Assembly (NCBI RefSeq): GCF_033807575.1
Contig: NC_084726.1
Coordinates: forward strand, 8,928,001-8,992,000
DNA from: Cydia pomonella
Lineage: Eukaryota; Arthropoda; Insecta; Lepidoptera; Tortricidae
Length of the DNA: 64,000 bases
Reading direction: 5' to 3'
Part shown: piece after piece, positions 1-9,979 of the stretch
Numbering within the stretch: position 1 is the stretch's first letter
Layout of the letters: each line of letters starts with the position of its first letter
Notes under the pieces: generated by a model
The model's database searches: none
What the model was told of the DNA's origin: nothing
Seen by the model: only the letters and a program-made list of their open reading frames with translations
Translations under genes and position numbers: made by a program

Positions 1-540
1 GCACGGACCCTTGAGGGACTCCGGCATTGATTGCCAATTGATCGGACGAGCAGCCATTAATGACAACCCGAATCGATCGATCCCTCAGAAAGTCTGATAC
101 CCAGTCACAAAGACTAGGGGGTAGACCGAAGGACGGTAGCTTGCTAATAAGGCCCTCGTGCCAGACCCTGTCGAAAGCCTTCGATATATCTAGAGAGACA
201 GCTAAAGCCTCTCCATTCTTCTCGATGGCCTCACTCCAGATGTGCGTGGCATACGCTAAAAGATCTCCGGTAGACCTGCCTCGGCGGAACCCGTACTGCC
301 GGTCACTGAGCAGGTCGTTCGCTTCTAGGTATGCCAGGAGTCGATTATTAAGTACACGTTCCATACTCTTACATAGTATGGAAGTGACCGAAATCGGTCT
401 ATAGTTGGCAGGGTCAGCCCGGCTACCTTTTTTCGGTACTGGTTGCACATTAGCAAGCTTCCAAGACTTCGGAACCTGACCGGTAGCCATTGAGAGACGG
501 AAGAGGCGCGTCAATATGGGACATAGCTCAGGTGCACAGG
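1..540 (-). pseudogene. Element A reverse transcriptase, continuation after a one-base frameshift
   Basis: Downstream of the shift at about 539-541 the minus strand stays open to the window edge in the new frame. Visible RT motifs in order are NYRPISV (finger), a QYGFRRGRSTGD segment, DISKAFDRVW (motif A, with the catalytic Asp) and AGVPQGSV (motif B) in the last 24 bases. No stop interrupts this stretch. The lesion is a single extra G/C next to a T run (caggttttt on the plus strand), so it could be a consensus error rather than decay. Motif C (YxDD) is outside the window. Confidence 0.82.
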
Positions 541-2012
541 TTTTTAAGTACTATGGCTGAAATACCGTCAGGACCACTTGCTTTGTTCACGTCCAGGTTT
601 TGCAACACTTTGCGAACCTCCGTTTGGCGTATGCGTATGTCCGACATAGAGGTCTCGCAAACTAGTGGACTAGGAGGTTTTGCGCCAGTTGCATCTAGAC
701 GTGAAGATTCAGCGAAGATGGAAGCAAATAAATTCGCTTTCTCTTCAGCTGTGTGGGCAAGTGACCCATCTGGTTTCAGCAGTGGGGGTAGTGAGGGGCG
801 GCAGAAGTTTGATTCGATTGATTTCGCTAGGGTCCAAAACGCTTTACTACCTGTAGGGTGTGCAGCTAGTTTGTTTCCTGTCCGGCGTATATGGTCAAAT
901 CGAGCCTTCCGTAGAGCCTTTTTACTGGACTTGGTTGCCCTATTATAGGCTCTCTTCTTATCTGGTATGTCACTAGCTTTGCGGTTTCGAGCATCAGCCC
1001 AGGCAAGGAAGGCCTCGTGTTTCCGTGCTTCAGCACGTCGGCACTCGGCTCCAAACCAGGGTTGTGCTTTGCTAGATGTGCTTGCATCGGAAAAAGGAAT
1101 AAAGAATTCCATACCTTGGCGCAGCACATCTGTTATAGCATCCGCGCATGCTGAGGGATCACCCGAAGAGAAGCATAAGGGCTGCCATGGATAGGATGCA
1201 AAAAACGAGCGCATCCCATCCCAGTCTGCCGACTTATATCGCCATATCCGCCTAGTGCCTGTTGGGCTAAGGTCGGGTGGGGAGTATACCGACACAGACT
1301 TCACTAGACAGTGGTCAGAGCTACCTAAAGGTGACGACACTGACACTGCGTAGTGATCCGGGTCGGTAGTCAGCAGAAGGTCCAGGCAATTGGCTGTTTG
1401 GCCGTCAACATCGGGAACCCTCGTTGCCCCTTGGACCAGCTGAGTGAGGTTTAATGTCAGAGCGAGTTTTCGCATCTCTCTCCCAGCATGGTCAGTGTGT
1501 TGGTATGGGAATAGCCACTCTTGGTGGTGCGCATTAAAATCCCCCAGCAACACTAGTTGGGCAGTTGGGTATTTATGCTGAGCGGCTTCCGCCGCCTCAC
1601 TTAAATACTCTGTGAGCCTGGTGGTCTCCCGATCTCCGCTGTGCGACCGGTAAATACAGCCATAGAGAATCTTCTCTACGCCTGTATCCACCAGTACCCA
1701 TAGCGTGGAAAAGTTGGGGTCTTCAAAGCATCGGAGACGCCGACAGCAAATGTCGTCGCGGGCGTACACGCACACACCAGCACGGGGCTTAAAATTGTGC
1801 TCCAGAGAGTACCCTGGGTAGCAAAGGTACGCCACGTCAGCCGGACATCTTATCTGCGTCTCCGAGAGAAATAAGAGGGCGGGTTTTTCAGTCTCAAGGT
1901 GGTGGTGGACTGCATTGAGATTTGAGTGCAATCCTCGAATGTTTGAGAGGTGCACTTTTAGTGAGAGGGAGTGCAGCCGCTGTTTACCGTTTCTCTTGTT
2001 TCTCTTTGCCAT
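528..2012 (-). CDS. Element A endonuclease and N-terminal RT region
   Basis: The frame starts at ATG 2012 with a basic N-terminus and runs 494 codons. Residues about 15-240 form an AP-endonuclease domain that nicks target DNA: LSETQ (49-53) carries the metal-binding Glu, LLGDFNAHH (155-163) the Asp/Asn pair, LDLLLT (210-215) the next acidic site and SSDHC (231-235) the catalytic Asp-His. Residues 245-430 are the linker; residues about 470-494 begin the RT region (NKASGPDGI). The frame ends in TGA at 528-530 only because of a one-base shift near 539-541; RT coding continues in the next frame towards position 1. All endonuclease catalytic residues are present. Confidence 0.88.
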   Translation of the reverse strand: MAKRNKRNGKQRLHSLSLKVHLSNIRGLHSNLNAVHHHLETEKPALLFLSETQIRCPADVAYLCYPGYSLEHNFKPRAGVCVYARDDICCRRLRCFEDPNFSTLWVLVDTGVEKILYGCIYRSHSGDRETTRLTEYLSEAAEAAQHKYPTAQLVLLGDFNAHHQEWLFPYQHTDHAGREMRKLALTLNLTQLVQGATRVPDVDGQTANCLDLLLTTDPDHYAVSVSSPLGSSDHCLVKSVSVYSPPDLSPTGTRRIWRYKSADWDGMRSFFASYPWQPLCFSSGDPSACADAITDVLRQGMEFFIPFSDASTSSKAQPWFGAECRRAEARKHEAFLAWADARNRKASDIPDKKRAYNRATKSSKKALRKARFDHIRRTGNKLAAHPTGSKAFWTLAKSIESNFCRPSLPPLLKPDGSLAHTAEEKANLFASIFAESSRLDATGAKPPSPLVCETSMSDIRIRQTEVRKVLQNLDVNKASGPDGISAIVLKNLCT

Positions 2013-2640
2013 ATTTTATTTTAAGTAGGAATAGGTATGGAGGAAGACGGTAGTGAATTTAGGCTATGAGCCGCTTACCCTTAAGACGTACACTGCGTGA
2101 CCACACCAGAGGCGTACTAGCCTGGAGACTGCGGGGACGCCCGAGCCCCCCCAAGGTTGTCCATAGGGCCCTCTCGTCCGGTCGCCAACCGGCACTATGG
2201 CGCAACCCGGGATTTTTCGCTAGTTGGCGGGGCAGCCTTTCCCAAGGGGCTAGCTTGGTACTTGGGCCCCCTACTAACTGCGGTCGGCCAGCGGTGAACC
2301 GTGCCTCGGATCCCGCTACCCTCCGCGACTAGCAGCCCAGTGCGGGGAAAACAGTGTACGTCAGACCGGCTTGCAAGCTACAAGCAACCAATTCGACCCG
2401 TCCTCACTTGTGGCAACACCGACCTTCGTGCCGGAACACGGCTAGGCCATTTGGCGACACGGCTTAGATCGGTGGGTGGTCATAAGCCTCGGCCGAAGCC
2501 TACCACCATTAATTGTCACCTGATTAGCACCACCCGGGGACCACGTGTAGGGATTCGTATTACAGGGTATCCTCCTACGGACGTGGGTGACTCAGTCCCC
2601 AATTATTCTTTAACTACTCCTGAAATTTTAAGCCATATCG
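2013..2640 (-). other. Element A 5' leader
   Basis: This GC-rich block directly precedes the ATG of the element A frame. I see no long minus-strand frame in it, so it is more likely an untranslated leader, which in such LINEs carries an internal promoter, than an ORF1. The plus-strand open stretches here look like by-products of GC content. Confidence 0.45.
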
Positions 2641-2699
2641 AACAATTTTATAGGCGCCGAAATAATTACGATTTAAAACTCATTTTTATTATTAAATAA

Positions 2700-3526
2700 C
2701 TCTTTCATTTATATTCGTACCAGTGATTTAAGTCTTTCCATTTAAGCTTTTATTTAACATGTAAAATAATAATTATGATTTTCCGGTTACACAAGCTAAT
2801 TAATTTTTAATCCCTTTTTGGTATTTTTTTTTTCTATCGAGTTATTCTAAAATTATGGTGAATTTCACCACTCTACTTTTCATTTCGAATACGAGGAAAG
2901 TAAAATACATGTGCATTCAAAAAAGACGGCTAAATATAACTTTCGTAGTATTTCTTGGTAAAATATCGTGATTTATGAAATGGTGAGGGAATGAAAATTG
3001 TACAACAAATCCATTAAAAACGGAAATTGTAATTGCTTACCGTAAAAAGGGAAAATACGTACTTAGAAAGTACAGTGCTCTAGAGCAGAAACGTATCATT
3101 TTCCGCACACCTTTTAGAACAAAAACGACCCACTTTCAGAGCATGAGAAATAAAAAGGTTTTACGTTTAACTCTTTTACTTGAAGAAAACCATAATATAT
3201 TTGAAAATATTTACTCGTTTAATAACAATTCACTATTATTTTCTTTACAACTATCTGCCATGGAGCATATTTAAATACTTTAGATATTATATCAATGTTA
3301 TTAACATTCCTGCATCTCATTAATAGCGCAATACACAAACAATACGATTAACGATTATAAAAAACATTTCCTGCAATGTTCCGTATTCGAATCACGGGGC
3401 CTATTCGACCTGACATAAGAGAGCGTGATGTTGCTACCTTAATAATGAATGTATTTGATAAAGTTGATCGGACATTTGCTAGCCAAGTCAAGAATGCTGA
3501 CTAATCAATTAAATCGGTAATAATAA
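2700..3526. other. AT-rich intergenic stretch, no feature seen
   Basis: No open frame, TIR or retroposon tail is recognised here. A weak tRNA-box-like string near 3384-3400 (attcgaatcacggggcc) is not followed by other SINE sequence. Confidence 0.4.
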
Positions 3527-3764
3527 TGACTTACTTTTGACTTATTGTCCTATGTCCCCTAGATGGGGCGGAGGGCGTCCACAGTGCGCCGCCATCTGGA
3601 TCGGTGTTGAGCTTCGTGCTTGAGTTCGCTCCAAGTCTTCCCAATAGCCATCGCCTCTGCAATTATAGTCCGGCGCCAGGTCAGCTTTGGACGGCAACGT
3701 TTCCTTTTTCCTTGGGGATTCCAGTCTAGGGCTTGCCTCGGTATGTGTAATAATAATACCTTAC
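3527..3764 (-). mobile_element. RTE-like LINE 3' fragment (5'-truncated) with target duplication
   Basis: The minus strand from about 3746 to 3559 encodes the C-terminal tail typical of RTE-type reverse transcriptases: PRQALDWNPQGKRKR, then RPKLTWRR, then a WSELK...RSRWRRTVDALRP segment ending in a stop. About 20 bp of 3' sequence follow (ggacataggacaataag on the minus strand). The insert is bounded by gtaataataat at 3527-3537 and 3747-3757; extending the match to about 18 bp costs two mismatches. It lacks all catalytic domains and is a dead 5'-truncated copy. Confidence 0.75.
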
Positions 3765-4326
3765 GCAAACTATGAGTCCGGTTCAGATTGAACGAAATGG
3801 TACAGGTTTGATTTTATTTTGACACGACCTTAAAGTGAAAGTGTAAGTGTTAATTGGAGTAAAAGAAAAAGATGCCCCAAATTTGAAAACTTCAATGTTC
3901 GCGGTAGGCCCTCTGTGCCCATTCATTCTTAATGTATTTAATGTATAAAGAGCAGTGTTACCAGGTGAGCGGAAAATAATTATCGTATTTGATTGTCAAA
4001 GTTATCGTACGCCTATAAAAAAGGCACTACTCCCAAAATATCTTGCAAAATACGGTTACATGTCCAATGTATAATGAAAGTTGTGGTAAAATCAGTTTTA
4101 TGTTTTTGTATTTATGTGATAGATCCGAACGGTTTAAAAGTTATTTCGACATTTTTGACATGAACTAAGGAACCAAACACCCAAAAGGTGCTAGTTGTAG
4201 CCAATGTCTGAAGGACATTATCATTTTTTGGTTCAAAAACTAGACTTTTTGGGTGGCATCGTCCAATGGCTGAAATTACCGTACATTTGCGTACTATAAT
4301 GGAACGAACATCATACCGGAGCCTTA
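3765..4326. other. AT-rich intergenic stretch with scattered ATCGTA motifs
   Basis: No gene is seen. Isolated 'attatcgta/ttatcgtac' words at about 3987 and 4004 foreshadow the tandem array that starts at 4327, so the array may be part of a larger diverged repeat. Confidence 0.4.
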
Positions 4327-4414
4327 ATTATCGTACGTGTACAAATTATCGTACATGTACGATTATCGTACGTGTACGAATTATCGTACGTGTACGATTA
4401 TCGTACGTGTAAAG
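4327..4414. repeat. Tandem array, about 17.5-bp unit (attatcgtacgtgtacga)
   Basis: Five units start at 4327, 4345, 4362, 4380 and 4397, so spacing alternates 18 and 17 bp and gives a 35-bp dimer. Each unit carries a near-palindromic GTACGTGTAC core; unit 2 has GTACATGTAC instead. Confidence 0.85.
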
Positions 4415-5126
4415 AGTACGCTTATCTACTTCTAAGGCTAGTCCATAATTATTGTTTTATAGTTTTGTTATCCACAACCACAAAATATTTAGTTCTAGTA
4501 GTTTTATAATTGTTTCTAAGATCTGGCGTCTGGTTCCAAAATTCCGTATTTTTGTGAGACTGGTGATTCGATAGAATATTTTGATTTAGTATGGTAATAT
4601 GAACCTAAAGATGTATTCAGACTGAAAATTATGACATTGATTTGAGTGAGAAACCCAAAGTAATTATATATTTACATGGGAGCAAAGTGTTTATTTAACC
4701 CTTGGTGTTAATATAGATGCCCTAGCAAAAGAACGATTTGTAAACTGAAATCGAAAATTTCGAAAAGTGAAATCTTGAGCTTTGCGAGAGTTTCAGGTTT
4801 CAAGGGTTAAACAAATTTTGCTACCGACGCGATACGATTAAAATATAAGATATAAAATTTTACAATTGAAATTTAAATCTACTCTATTTATTATTACCTA
4901 AATATCAATTTTACCAACCAACCAAGACAAGCTAGTAACTCAAAATTTGCATCTAATTACTTTATCACTCTTCTGGATAAAATACAACGTTCTCATCCGG
5001 TTTTGAAGAATAAGGAGTGCCTTTACGAGTTGGTATCGTGAAAATTAATATAATGTTCGTATGACTTTCGACAGTTGTATTGTATTGAACAATTATGCGA
5101 GTAACATAAGTATTACTTTATCAGGC

Positions 5127-5277
5127 CAATTCTAATTTTAGTTATTCGATCCGATTCCGATATGATACTGATCTGTCAGTGTCAAAAGTGACATATCTTC
5201 AACTAAAAACGCCACTTTTGATACTGGCAGATCAGTATCATATCGGAAACAGACAGAATAACTAATTAAAACTCGAA
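5127..5277. mobile_element. Palindromic MITE (foldback)
   Basis: The left arm (5140-5193) and right arm (5209-5262) are inverted copies over about 54 bp with few mismatches, sharing CCGATATGATACTGATCTG. Weaker pairing extends to about 5127 and 5277. The spacer is short, so the whole would fold into one hairpin. It encodes no protein and would depend on a transposase from elsewhere. Confidence 0.8.
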
Positions 5278-5313
5278 TATTCGAACTCTACTCTAAAATA
5301 CGAACTTTTATTT

Positions 5314-5376
5314 AATACTACGTCGGTGGCAAACAAGCATACGGCCCGTCTGATGGTAAGCAGTCTGGTGGTAGAC
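5314..5376 (-). repeat. Fragment of retroposon family D (3' end)
   Basis: The segment tactacgtcggtggcaaaca through gatggtaagcagtctgg matches the A-tailed end of family D, seen better at 28.4, 29.6 and 43.6 kb. Only about 60 bp remain; the following bases diverge. Confidence 0.65.
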
Positions 5377-6002
5377 GTGTACTGACATCAGTCCGATATT
5401 AGAATGATAGGAATATAACAGTCAGGTGTCGCGCGTTCATATCGCTCAGACTTATCCGCACGAGTAATGGTGCGAGTGAGATGCCCGCGCGAATTACAGT
5501 TTACTAGAGTCAGATCAAGCTAAGTTGGCAGCGATTTTGTTAGCACAGACTGCGAAAGTAGTAAACATCAATTTCATAGAAGTTTGACGTTTAAAATAAC
5601 ACTTGCACACTATCGGTTTGATGTCAGTGCACGCCTGAATTACTCATAAATTTTGTACTAAATGTTTAGAACTTTGTCACGTCAAAAACAAGTTAAAACC
5701 CGACCCACATTAAATTAGTATACACAATTAATCACCCGCTTCAGAAAAATCTAAAGTAAACTCACTCTGCAGCTAAAAGTACAAGTCATCGTTCACCGCT
5801 AACGAAAGACTGAGGATTATATACTAGGGTGAGTAGGTATACTATGTTCTCACATATGATTCTAAGGTTCAAAATTTAATCACAGGTACTACCTGCCCCG
5901 CCTAAGGCGGTTTCTATATCGATAAATTTAATATCGATGTTTTTCCCGCCTATTGGTGTTAGCTCTAAGTTATGTTTATTAGAATACAATTTTATTGAAA
6001 AT
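5377..6002. other. Intergenic, possible degenerate MITE at 5522-5640
   Basis: The stretch ttggcagcgattttg (5525) through gtttaaaataacacttgcac resembles a palindromic lepidopteran MITE, but the arms are too diverged here to define ends. Nothing else is recognised. Confidence 0.3.
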
Positions 6003-6086
6003 ATACACCGTGTTTTTATTGAATTCCGTTAACTTCGGGGTATCGGTAAGTACGGTAAATGAAACTAAATGGCATAGTTAATTTAA
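6003..6086. mobile_element. Left part of a TIR element split by element B
   Basis: Starts tacaccgtgtttttattgaa and continues ttccgttaactt; the same start opens the related copy at 13,766. The matching right end, ttaacggaaaaaaaaacacg, lies at 10,497-10,516. Bases 6055-6086 match a segment of the 13.8-kb copy in inverted orientation, so the internal structure differs between copies. Confidence 0.55.
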
Positions 6087-6127
6087 AAAAAAAATAAAAA
6101 AAAAAAAAAAAAAAATAAAAAAAAAAA
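6087..6127. repeat. A-rich simple repeat
   Basis: About 41 bases of A with occasional T, next to the 5' side of element B. It could be a retroposon tail or an expanded target microsatellite. Confidence 0.7.
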
Positions 6128-6329
6128 CTTGACGCCGTCAACGTCAGACGCGTTTTATACTAAATTTTCCTTTTATTTTTGATCAAATATGTTTTTAGTG
6201 GCTTTTTTACATTTTATTTGTACTGTTTTTTGCGGAGAGTTACCTTCACATTCATACGACACTTGGCAAAAGGATACGTTACCGCCAAAATATAACTAAG
6301 TACAAAAATAGCCGACGAACAATGGTCAA

Positions 6330-6764
6330 ATGACAGAAGAAGGAAAAATGATTACAGGTAGTAAAACGCGTTCACAAGCGTCTACCACATCCAACGCACG
6401 CCCACCACCCTCGCCCGCCTCGTGTGTCTCCTTGCTATCGTCGTCGGGCGATGAATTCGCCACCGCGCCCGACACCAGCGAGTCGAGCGACGAGTGCGGG
6501 CCACCGCCGCCGCCGCCACGACCACCTGCGCGACGAGGGCGGCCACCGCTGCCGGCACGCTTGGGGCCTGCGGGACATCCTGCCCCGCCCACGGCTCCCG
6601 CTGCCGGTGGTGTAGTGCGTCGCATGCGATTGTCTCAATCCATGAATGAGAACGTCATGCGCGCCGCGCCTACTATGGGGCTACAGAGGGAGGAACTAAC
6701 CTATGCGCGTATCGTGTCCGGATTCTGCCTCTGTTTCAGGCTCTTGAACCGACCATCGAAGTGA
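6330..6764 (+). CDS. Element B ORF1 (proline-rich, AT-hook-like)
   Basis: A 144-codon frame. Residues 20-60 are Ser/Asp-rich and 57-92 very proline-rich; RRGRPP (68-73) has the RGRP core of an AT-hook, a minor-groove DNA-binding motif. R2-type elements usually carry N-terminal DNA-binding motifs used in target recognition, so this may be the equivalent, by inference. I see no C2H2 finger or Myb motif. The frame ends at 6762-6764 while the next frame is already open, so ORF1 and ORF2 may be one protein separated by a shift near 6740. The high GC content (6390-6620) is unlike its surroundings. A host-exon origin is possible but less likely given the position. Confidence 0.55.
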   Translation: MTEEGKMITGSKTRSQASTTSNARPPPSPASCVSLLSSSGDEFATAPDTSESSDECGPPPPPPRPPARRGRPPLPARLGPAGHPAPPTAPAAGGVVRRMRLSQSMNENVMRAAPTMGLQREELTYARIVSGFCLCFRLLNRPSK

Positions 6765-7984
6765 CTGCGCAACGATTATCGGATCAGGTGCGAGTCATCC
6801 AGCTGCGAAAGCGGTTGGATGACTCTACACTTGATCGGCTCCGCCTGGAGGCTCTTTCTGCTCGCTCAACCTCCGCCTCGGCGCGAGACCCGCCCGCCAC
6901 GTCGCCAGATCCGGTGCCGGCACCCGACCAGGCACCGGGGGCGCCGCGGGTGGATCTCAGTGCCGACGAGGAGGAGCAGTTCGCGCAGAGAGTGAGTAGT
7001 ACAGCCAATGAGCAACTGAGGAGGACTCTGGAAGAGGTGATTACGCAGTATCGGTCCACACCCAACACTAGGCCACGATTACCACGTTTGCCTATGAATA
7101 GACGCAATCTAGCGCTAATGGGAGCCCTAAACGCTGTACTAGAGCCATATCTGCGGACTAGTAAAGATTTAGATGATACGCACGCGATCATGTATTGCGG
7201 AGCCATCGCGGCGTGCCGTGTTGCACGAGTCAAGTTTCCGGACGCTGAACGTGCACCTAGGACCGCCGGAGGTGCCCCCGCATGGCAAATACGGATCGAG
7301 CGACGTATCAACTCGTTTAGGACTCTCATTGCAAAGCTGATCTGCTTCAGGGGGGGCAACCACCGCCCCCGAGTAATGCGCTTTGTGAATCAGGCGTTCG
7401 CGGGGACGAGTATTGAGCCCCGCGACTATATTGCCAATCTCACAGAGCGCATCGACTTTCTTAAGCAGAAAGTATATGCATGGGCAAACCGTATTCGCCG
7501 CTACAGAAAGCGTGTGGATCGATTCCAGCAGAATCGTCTTTTTCAGAGTGATCAAAGGAAGGTATACCGAAAGTGGGAGGAAGCCAACCTTCGTGCGTCC
7601 GACGCGCGGTCGCCGGATGCTACTGCCATGACTGATTTCTGGCGTAGCATCTGGTCAGTGCCTGTCGAACACACCGAGGGTGGTTGGATGAGTGTTGTCG
7701 AGCGTGAGTGCGAGTCCATCGAACCTATGGGGGCAATCACCATCAGCCCCGATGACGTAAGTTGTGCCATCCGCACGGCCCAGAACTGGAAGAGCTTCCT
7801 AAAATGGTTAAAATGGTTCCGATGCTCGCACTCACGCTTGGCAGCACAATTTCAACAAGCCCTCGAGCTTGGTTCTCTCCTGCTCTATAAGTCCGGTAGT
7901 ACCACGGAAGCAAAGAACTACAGACCCATCACGTGCTTGCCTACACTCTACAAGCTCCTTACATCCATTTTGAGATCAAAATAA
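6761..7984 (+). CDS. Element B ORF2, N-terminal part through the RT fingers
   Basis: This frame is open from before 6740; 6761 is a GTG, so the displayed start is arbitrary and there is probably no separate initiation here. Residues 110-310 hold an arginine-rich helical region and a TDFWRSIWS segment typical of R4-like proteins upstream of RT. KNYRPITCLPTLYKL near the end is the RT finger motif (NYRPIT). The frame closes at 7982-7984 because an A run at 7978-7981 is one base short; adding the phase shift, coding continues in the next frame. This is an element protein, not a host gene. Confidence 0.8.
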   Translation: MTAQRLSDQVRVIQLRKRLDDSTLDRLRLEALSARSTSASARDPPATSPDPVPAPDQAPGAPRVDLSADEEEQFAQRVSSTANEQLRRTLEEVITQYRSTPNTRPRLPRLPMNRRNLALMGALNAVLEPYLRTSKDLDDTHAIMYCGAIAACRVARVKFPDAERAPRTAGGAPAWQIRIERRINSFRTLIAKLICFRGGNHRPRVMRFVNQAFAGTSIEPRDYIANLTERIDFLKQKVYAWANRIRRYRKRVDRFQQNRLFQSDQRKVYRKWEEANLRASDARSPDATAMTDFWRSIWSVPVEHTEGGWMSVVERECESIEPMGAITISPDDVSCAIRTAQNWKSFLKWLKWFRCSHSRLAAQFQQALELGSLLLYKSGSTTEAKNYRPITCLPTLYKLLTSILRSK

Positions 7985-8307
7985 ACGCGCACATTGTCGC
8001 TAACAACATTTTGGCCTCCGCTCAAAATGGATGTAGGGTTGGGTCCCGTGGTACTAAAGAGCTCCTCCTCATAGACATGACCATTTGCCAACAAATCCGG
8101 CGGAATAAGGGGGCCCTCTCTGCCGCTTGGATTGACTACAAGAAGGCCTATGATTCGGTGCCTCACTCATGGCTGGGGAGGGTCTTAGAGCTGTATAAAG
8201 TTGATACAGCTTTAAGAGCCTTCCTAAGCGCGTGTATGAGGCAGTGGACCACAGTCCTTCGTCAACCAGGAGGCGGGGATGACCGCCCTGGCCCGCAGGA
8301 TTTATAA
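7985..8307 (+). pseudogene. Element B ORF2, RT motif A segment
   Basis: Continuation of ORF2 in the next frame after the A-run shift. NGCRVGSRGTKELLLID and then AWIDYKKAYDSVPHSWL carry RT motif A; the catalytic Asp is in WIDYKKAYDS. A second one-base shift near 8290-8300 ends this frame at TAA 8305-8307. Confidence 0.78.
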
Positions 8308-8532
8308 GGATTGAGCGAGGAATATTCCAGGGTGATAGTCTGAGTCCCCTGTGGTTCTGCCTAGCTCTGAATCCCCTCAGCACCCTGCTGAAGGATTCGG
8401 GACTAGGTTGCCGGCTTCGGAGAGAGGGTGAAGTCATTTCTCACCTTCTGTACATGGATGACCTCAAATTATTTGCACCAAATAGCCAAGACTTGTTGGA
8501 GCTACTGAAAACCACTGAAGTTTTTCAGTAGT
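8296..8532 (+). pseudogene. Element B ORF2, RT motifs B and C
   Basis: In the next frame, GIFQGDSLSPLWFCLALNPL is RT motif B and LLYMDDLKLF (8443-8472) is the catalytic YxDD box. Both catalytic aspartates are present. The frame ends at TAG about 8530 because a T run (about 8520-8526) has one extra base; coding resumes as FSSAINMEFGVDKC in the next frame. Confidence 0.8.
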
Positions 8533-9240
8533 GCCATCAACATGGAGTTTGGTGTCGATAAATGTGCGGTAATGCATGTACAGCGGGGGAAGGTTGTAAA
8601 TTCAACAAATTTACAACTATCTGAGGCAATGTCTTTCAGATCTATCTCTGAATCAGAAACCTACAAATACCTTGGTATGGCTCCGTTGTTGGGTATTGAG
8701 GACGAGGGTATTAGACAGTCGGTGAAGGAGCGCTTTTTCAGTCGGCTCACAAAAGTCCTTAACAGTCTTTTGTCAGGAGGCAACAAAGTGCGCGCCTTCA
8801 ACGCCTGGGTAATGCCCCTACTCACATACTCCTTTGGCATACTAAGGTGGACTCAGACCGAGCTGGACGCCATGGATCGGAGGGTCCGACTACTGCTCAC
8901 CACACACCGTATGCTACACCCACGCTCGTCTGTTATGAGATTGTACATCCCACGGAAGTGTGGAGGTCGAGGCTTCCTAAACGCCAAAGATCTCCACAAC
9001 CGCGAGGTGTGCAATCTCAGGAATTATTTCCTTAACAACGAGTGTGGGATGCATCGTGACGTGGTGGCAGTAGACAGGAACCTCACGCCGCTCTCCTTGG
9101 CAAACGAGAACTGGCGCAAACCTGTGGTACTAAGTACTGCGGATCGCAAAGCGGCATGGGAGAGTAAGGTGCTACACGGGCGGTTCTACGAGGCCCTCAC
9201 GGGACCTGACGTGGACCTGCTCGCGTCGATTGAACTGGTT
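8533..9240 (+). CDS. Element B ORF2, RT thumb and linker
   Basis: MEFGVDKCAVM follows the YMDD box at the normal distance; TYKYLGM is RT motif E-like and the rest is the helical thumb. The open frame runs on to 9423, but the last 60 codons are out of phase: an extra A at about 9233-9234 shifts the true coding to the frame used by the endonuclease. I therefore place the functional end at about 9240. Confidence 0.78.
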
Positions 9241-9979
9241 ACGATTCGGGGACCTCTTTGGAGAAACCGAGGGTTTTGCCTGTGCAATTGCGGACGAAGT
9301 TATGATGACGAACAACTATCGGAAATATATCCTGAAGGACGGTACGGTCGACATTTGTCGGGCATGCCGCCGTCCCGGAGAGTCACTCAGGCATATCATT
9401 TCCGGTTGTTCTCATCTTGCTAACGGCGAGTACTTGCACAGACATAATCTCGTAGCCAGAATTATTCACCAGCAACTTGCTCTTCTATACCGCCTTGTGG
9501 ACCGCGAAGTACCGTACTACAAGTACTCACCTGCTCCAGTTCTCGAAAATGGTCGTGCCACGCTCTATTGGGATCGATCTATTATCACTGACAGGACTAT
9601 TGTAGCCAATACGCCTGACATCGTGATAATAGATCGATCGCAACGCCGGACCGTGCTCGTCGACATCACCATCCCCCATGATGAGAATCTCGTGAAAGCC
9701 GAGAAGGACAAGTCCAGTAAGTACCTAGACTTGGCTCACGAGATAACCGCCATGTGGGATGTTGATTCGACGATCATTGTCCCAATGGTCGTTTCAGCGA
9801 ACGGTCTCATAGCGAAGAGTCTCGACCAACACCTAGAGAGACTCTCGCTAGGTGGCTGGATCAAGGGTCAGATGCAGAAGGCAGTAATTTTGGACACGGC
9901 GCGTATAGTACGTCGGTTCCTCTCTGCGGCCCTGACCACCGGCAGCTTGGGCCCTGCCCCGCTGCTGGCGGCACCCTAG
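9230..9979 (+). CDS. Element B ORF2 C-terminus: CCHC and restriction-like endonuclease
   Basis: Residues 43-60 form a Cys-Cys-His-Cys knuckle (C43, C46, H55, C60). Residues 128-150 hold TPDIVIIDR and VLVDITIPHDEN, matching the PD-(D/E)xK-type nuclease of R2-like elements, which nicks the target to prime reverse transcription. The C-terminal SLGGWIKGQMQKAV and ARIVRRFLS blocks are conserved in this group as I recall it. The ATG at 9230 is not a real start, since coding enters from the upstream frame at about 9240. The stop TAG (9977-9979) is also the first base of the 3' UTR inverted repeat. Confidence 0.85.
   Translation: MNWLRFGDLFGETEGFACAIADEVMMTNNYRKYILKDGTVDICRACRRPGESLRHIISGCSHLANGEYLHRHNLVARIIHQQLALLYRLVDREVPYYKYSPAPVLENGRATLYWDRSIITDRTIVANTPDIVIIDRSQRRTVLVDITIPHDENLVKAEKDKSSKYLDLAHEITAMWDVDSTIIVPMVVSANGLIAKSLDQHLERLSLGGWIKGQMQKAVILDTARIVRRFLSAALTTGSLGPAPLLAAP

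Larger units (their letters stand above)
1..2640 (-). mobile_element. Element A: non-LTR retrotransposon (Jockey/CR1 group), cut by the window edge
   Basis: Reading on the minus strand, a GC-rich leader (about 2640 to 2013) precedes one long frame that encodes an AP-type endonuclease followed by a reverse transcriptase. The window ends inside the reverse transcriptase, so the catalytic YADD box and the 3' end lie outside. The order endonuclease then RT, with no RNase H seen, fits the Jockey/CR1 group; the exact clade (a Daphne-like element is possible) is not settled. The outer 5' limit near 2640 is placed where GC-rich leader gives way to AT-rich DNA, so it is approximate. Confidence 0.85.

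Noticed and set aside
60..2332. Plus-strand open stretches at 60-404, 490-948, 967-1194 and 2066-2332
   Set aside because: They are antisense to element A's endonuclease, RT and leader; no domain is recognisable in the plus-strand translations.
6330..6764. A host gene exon (GC-rich, proline-rich)
   Set aside because: It directly precedes and phases into element B's ORF2, has no host-gene domain, and lies within the split TIR element; an ORF1 is the simpler reading.
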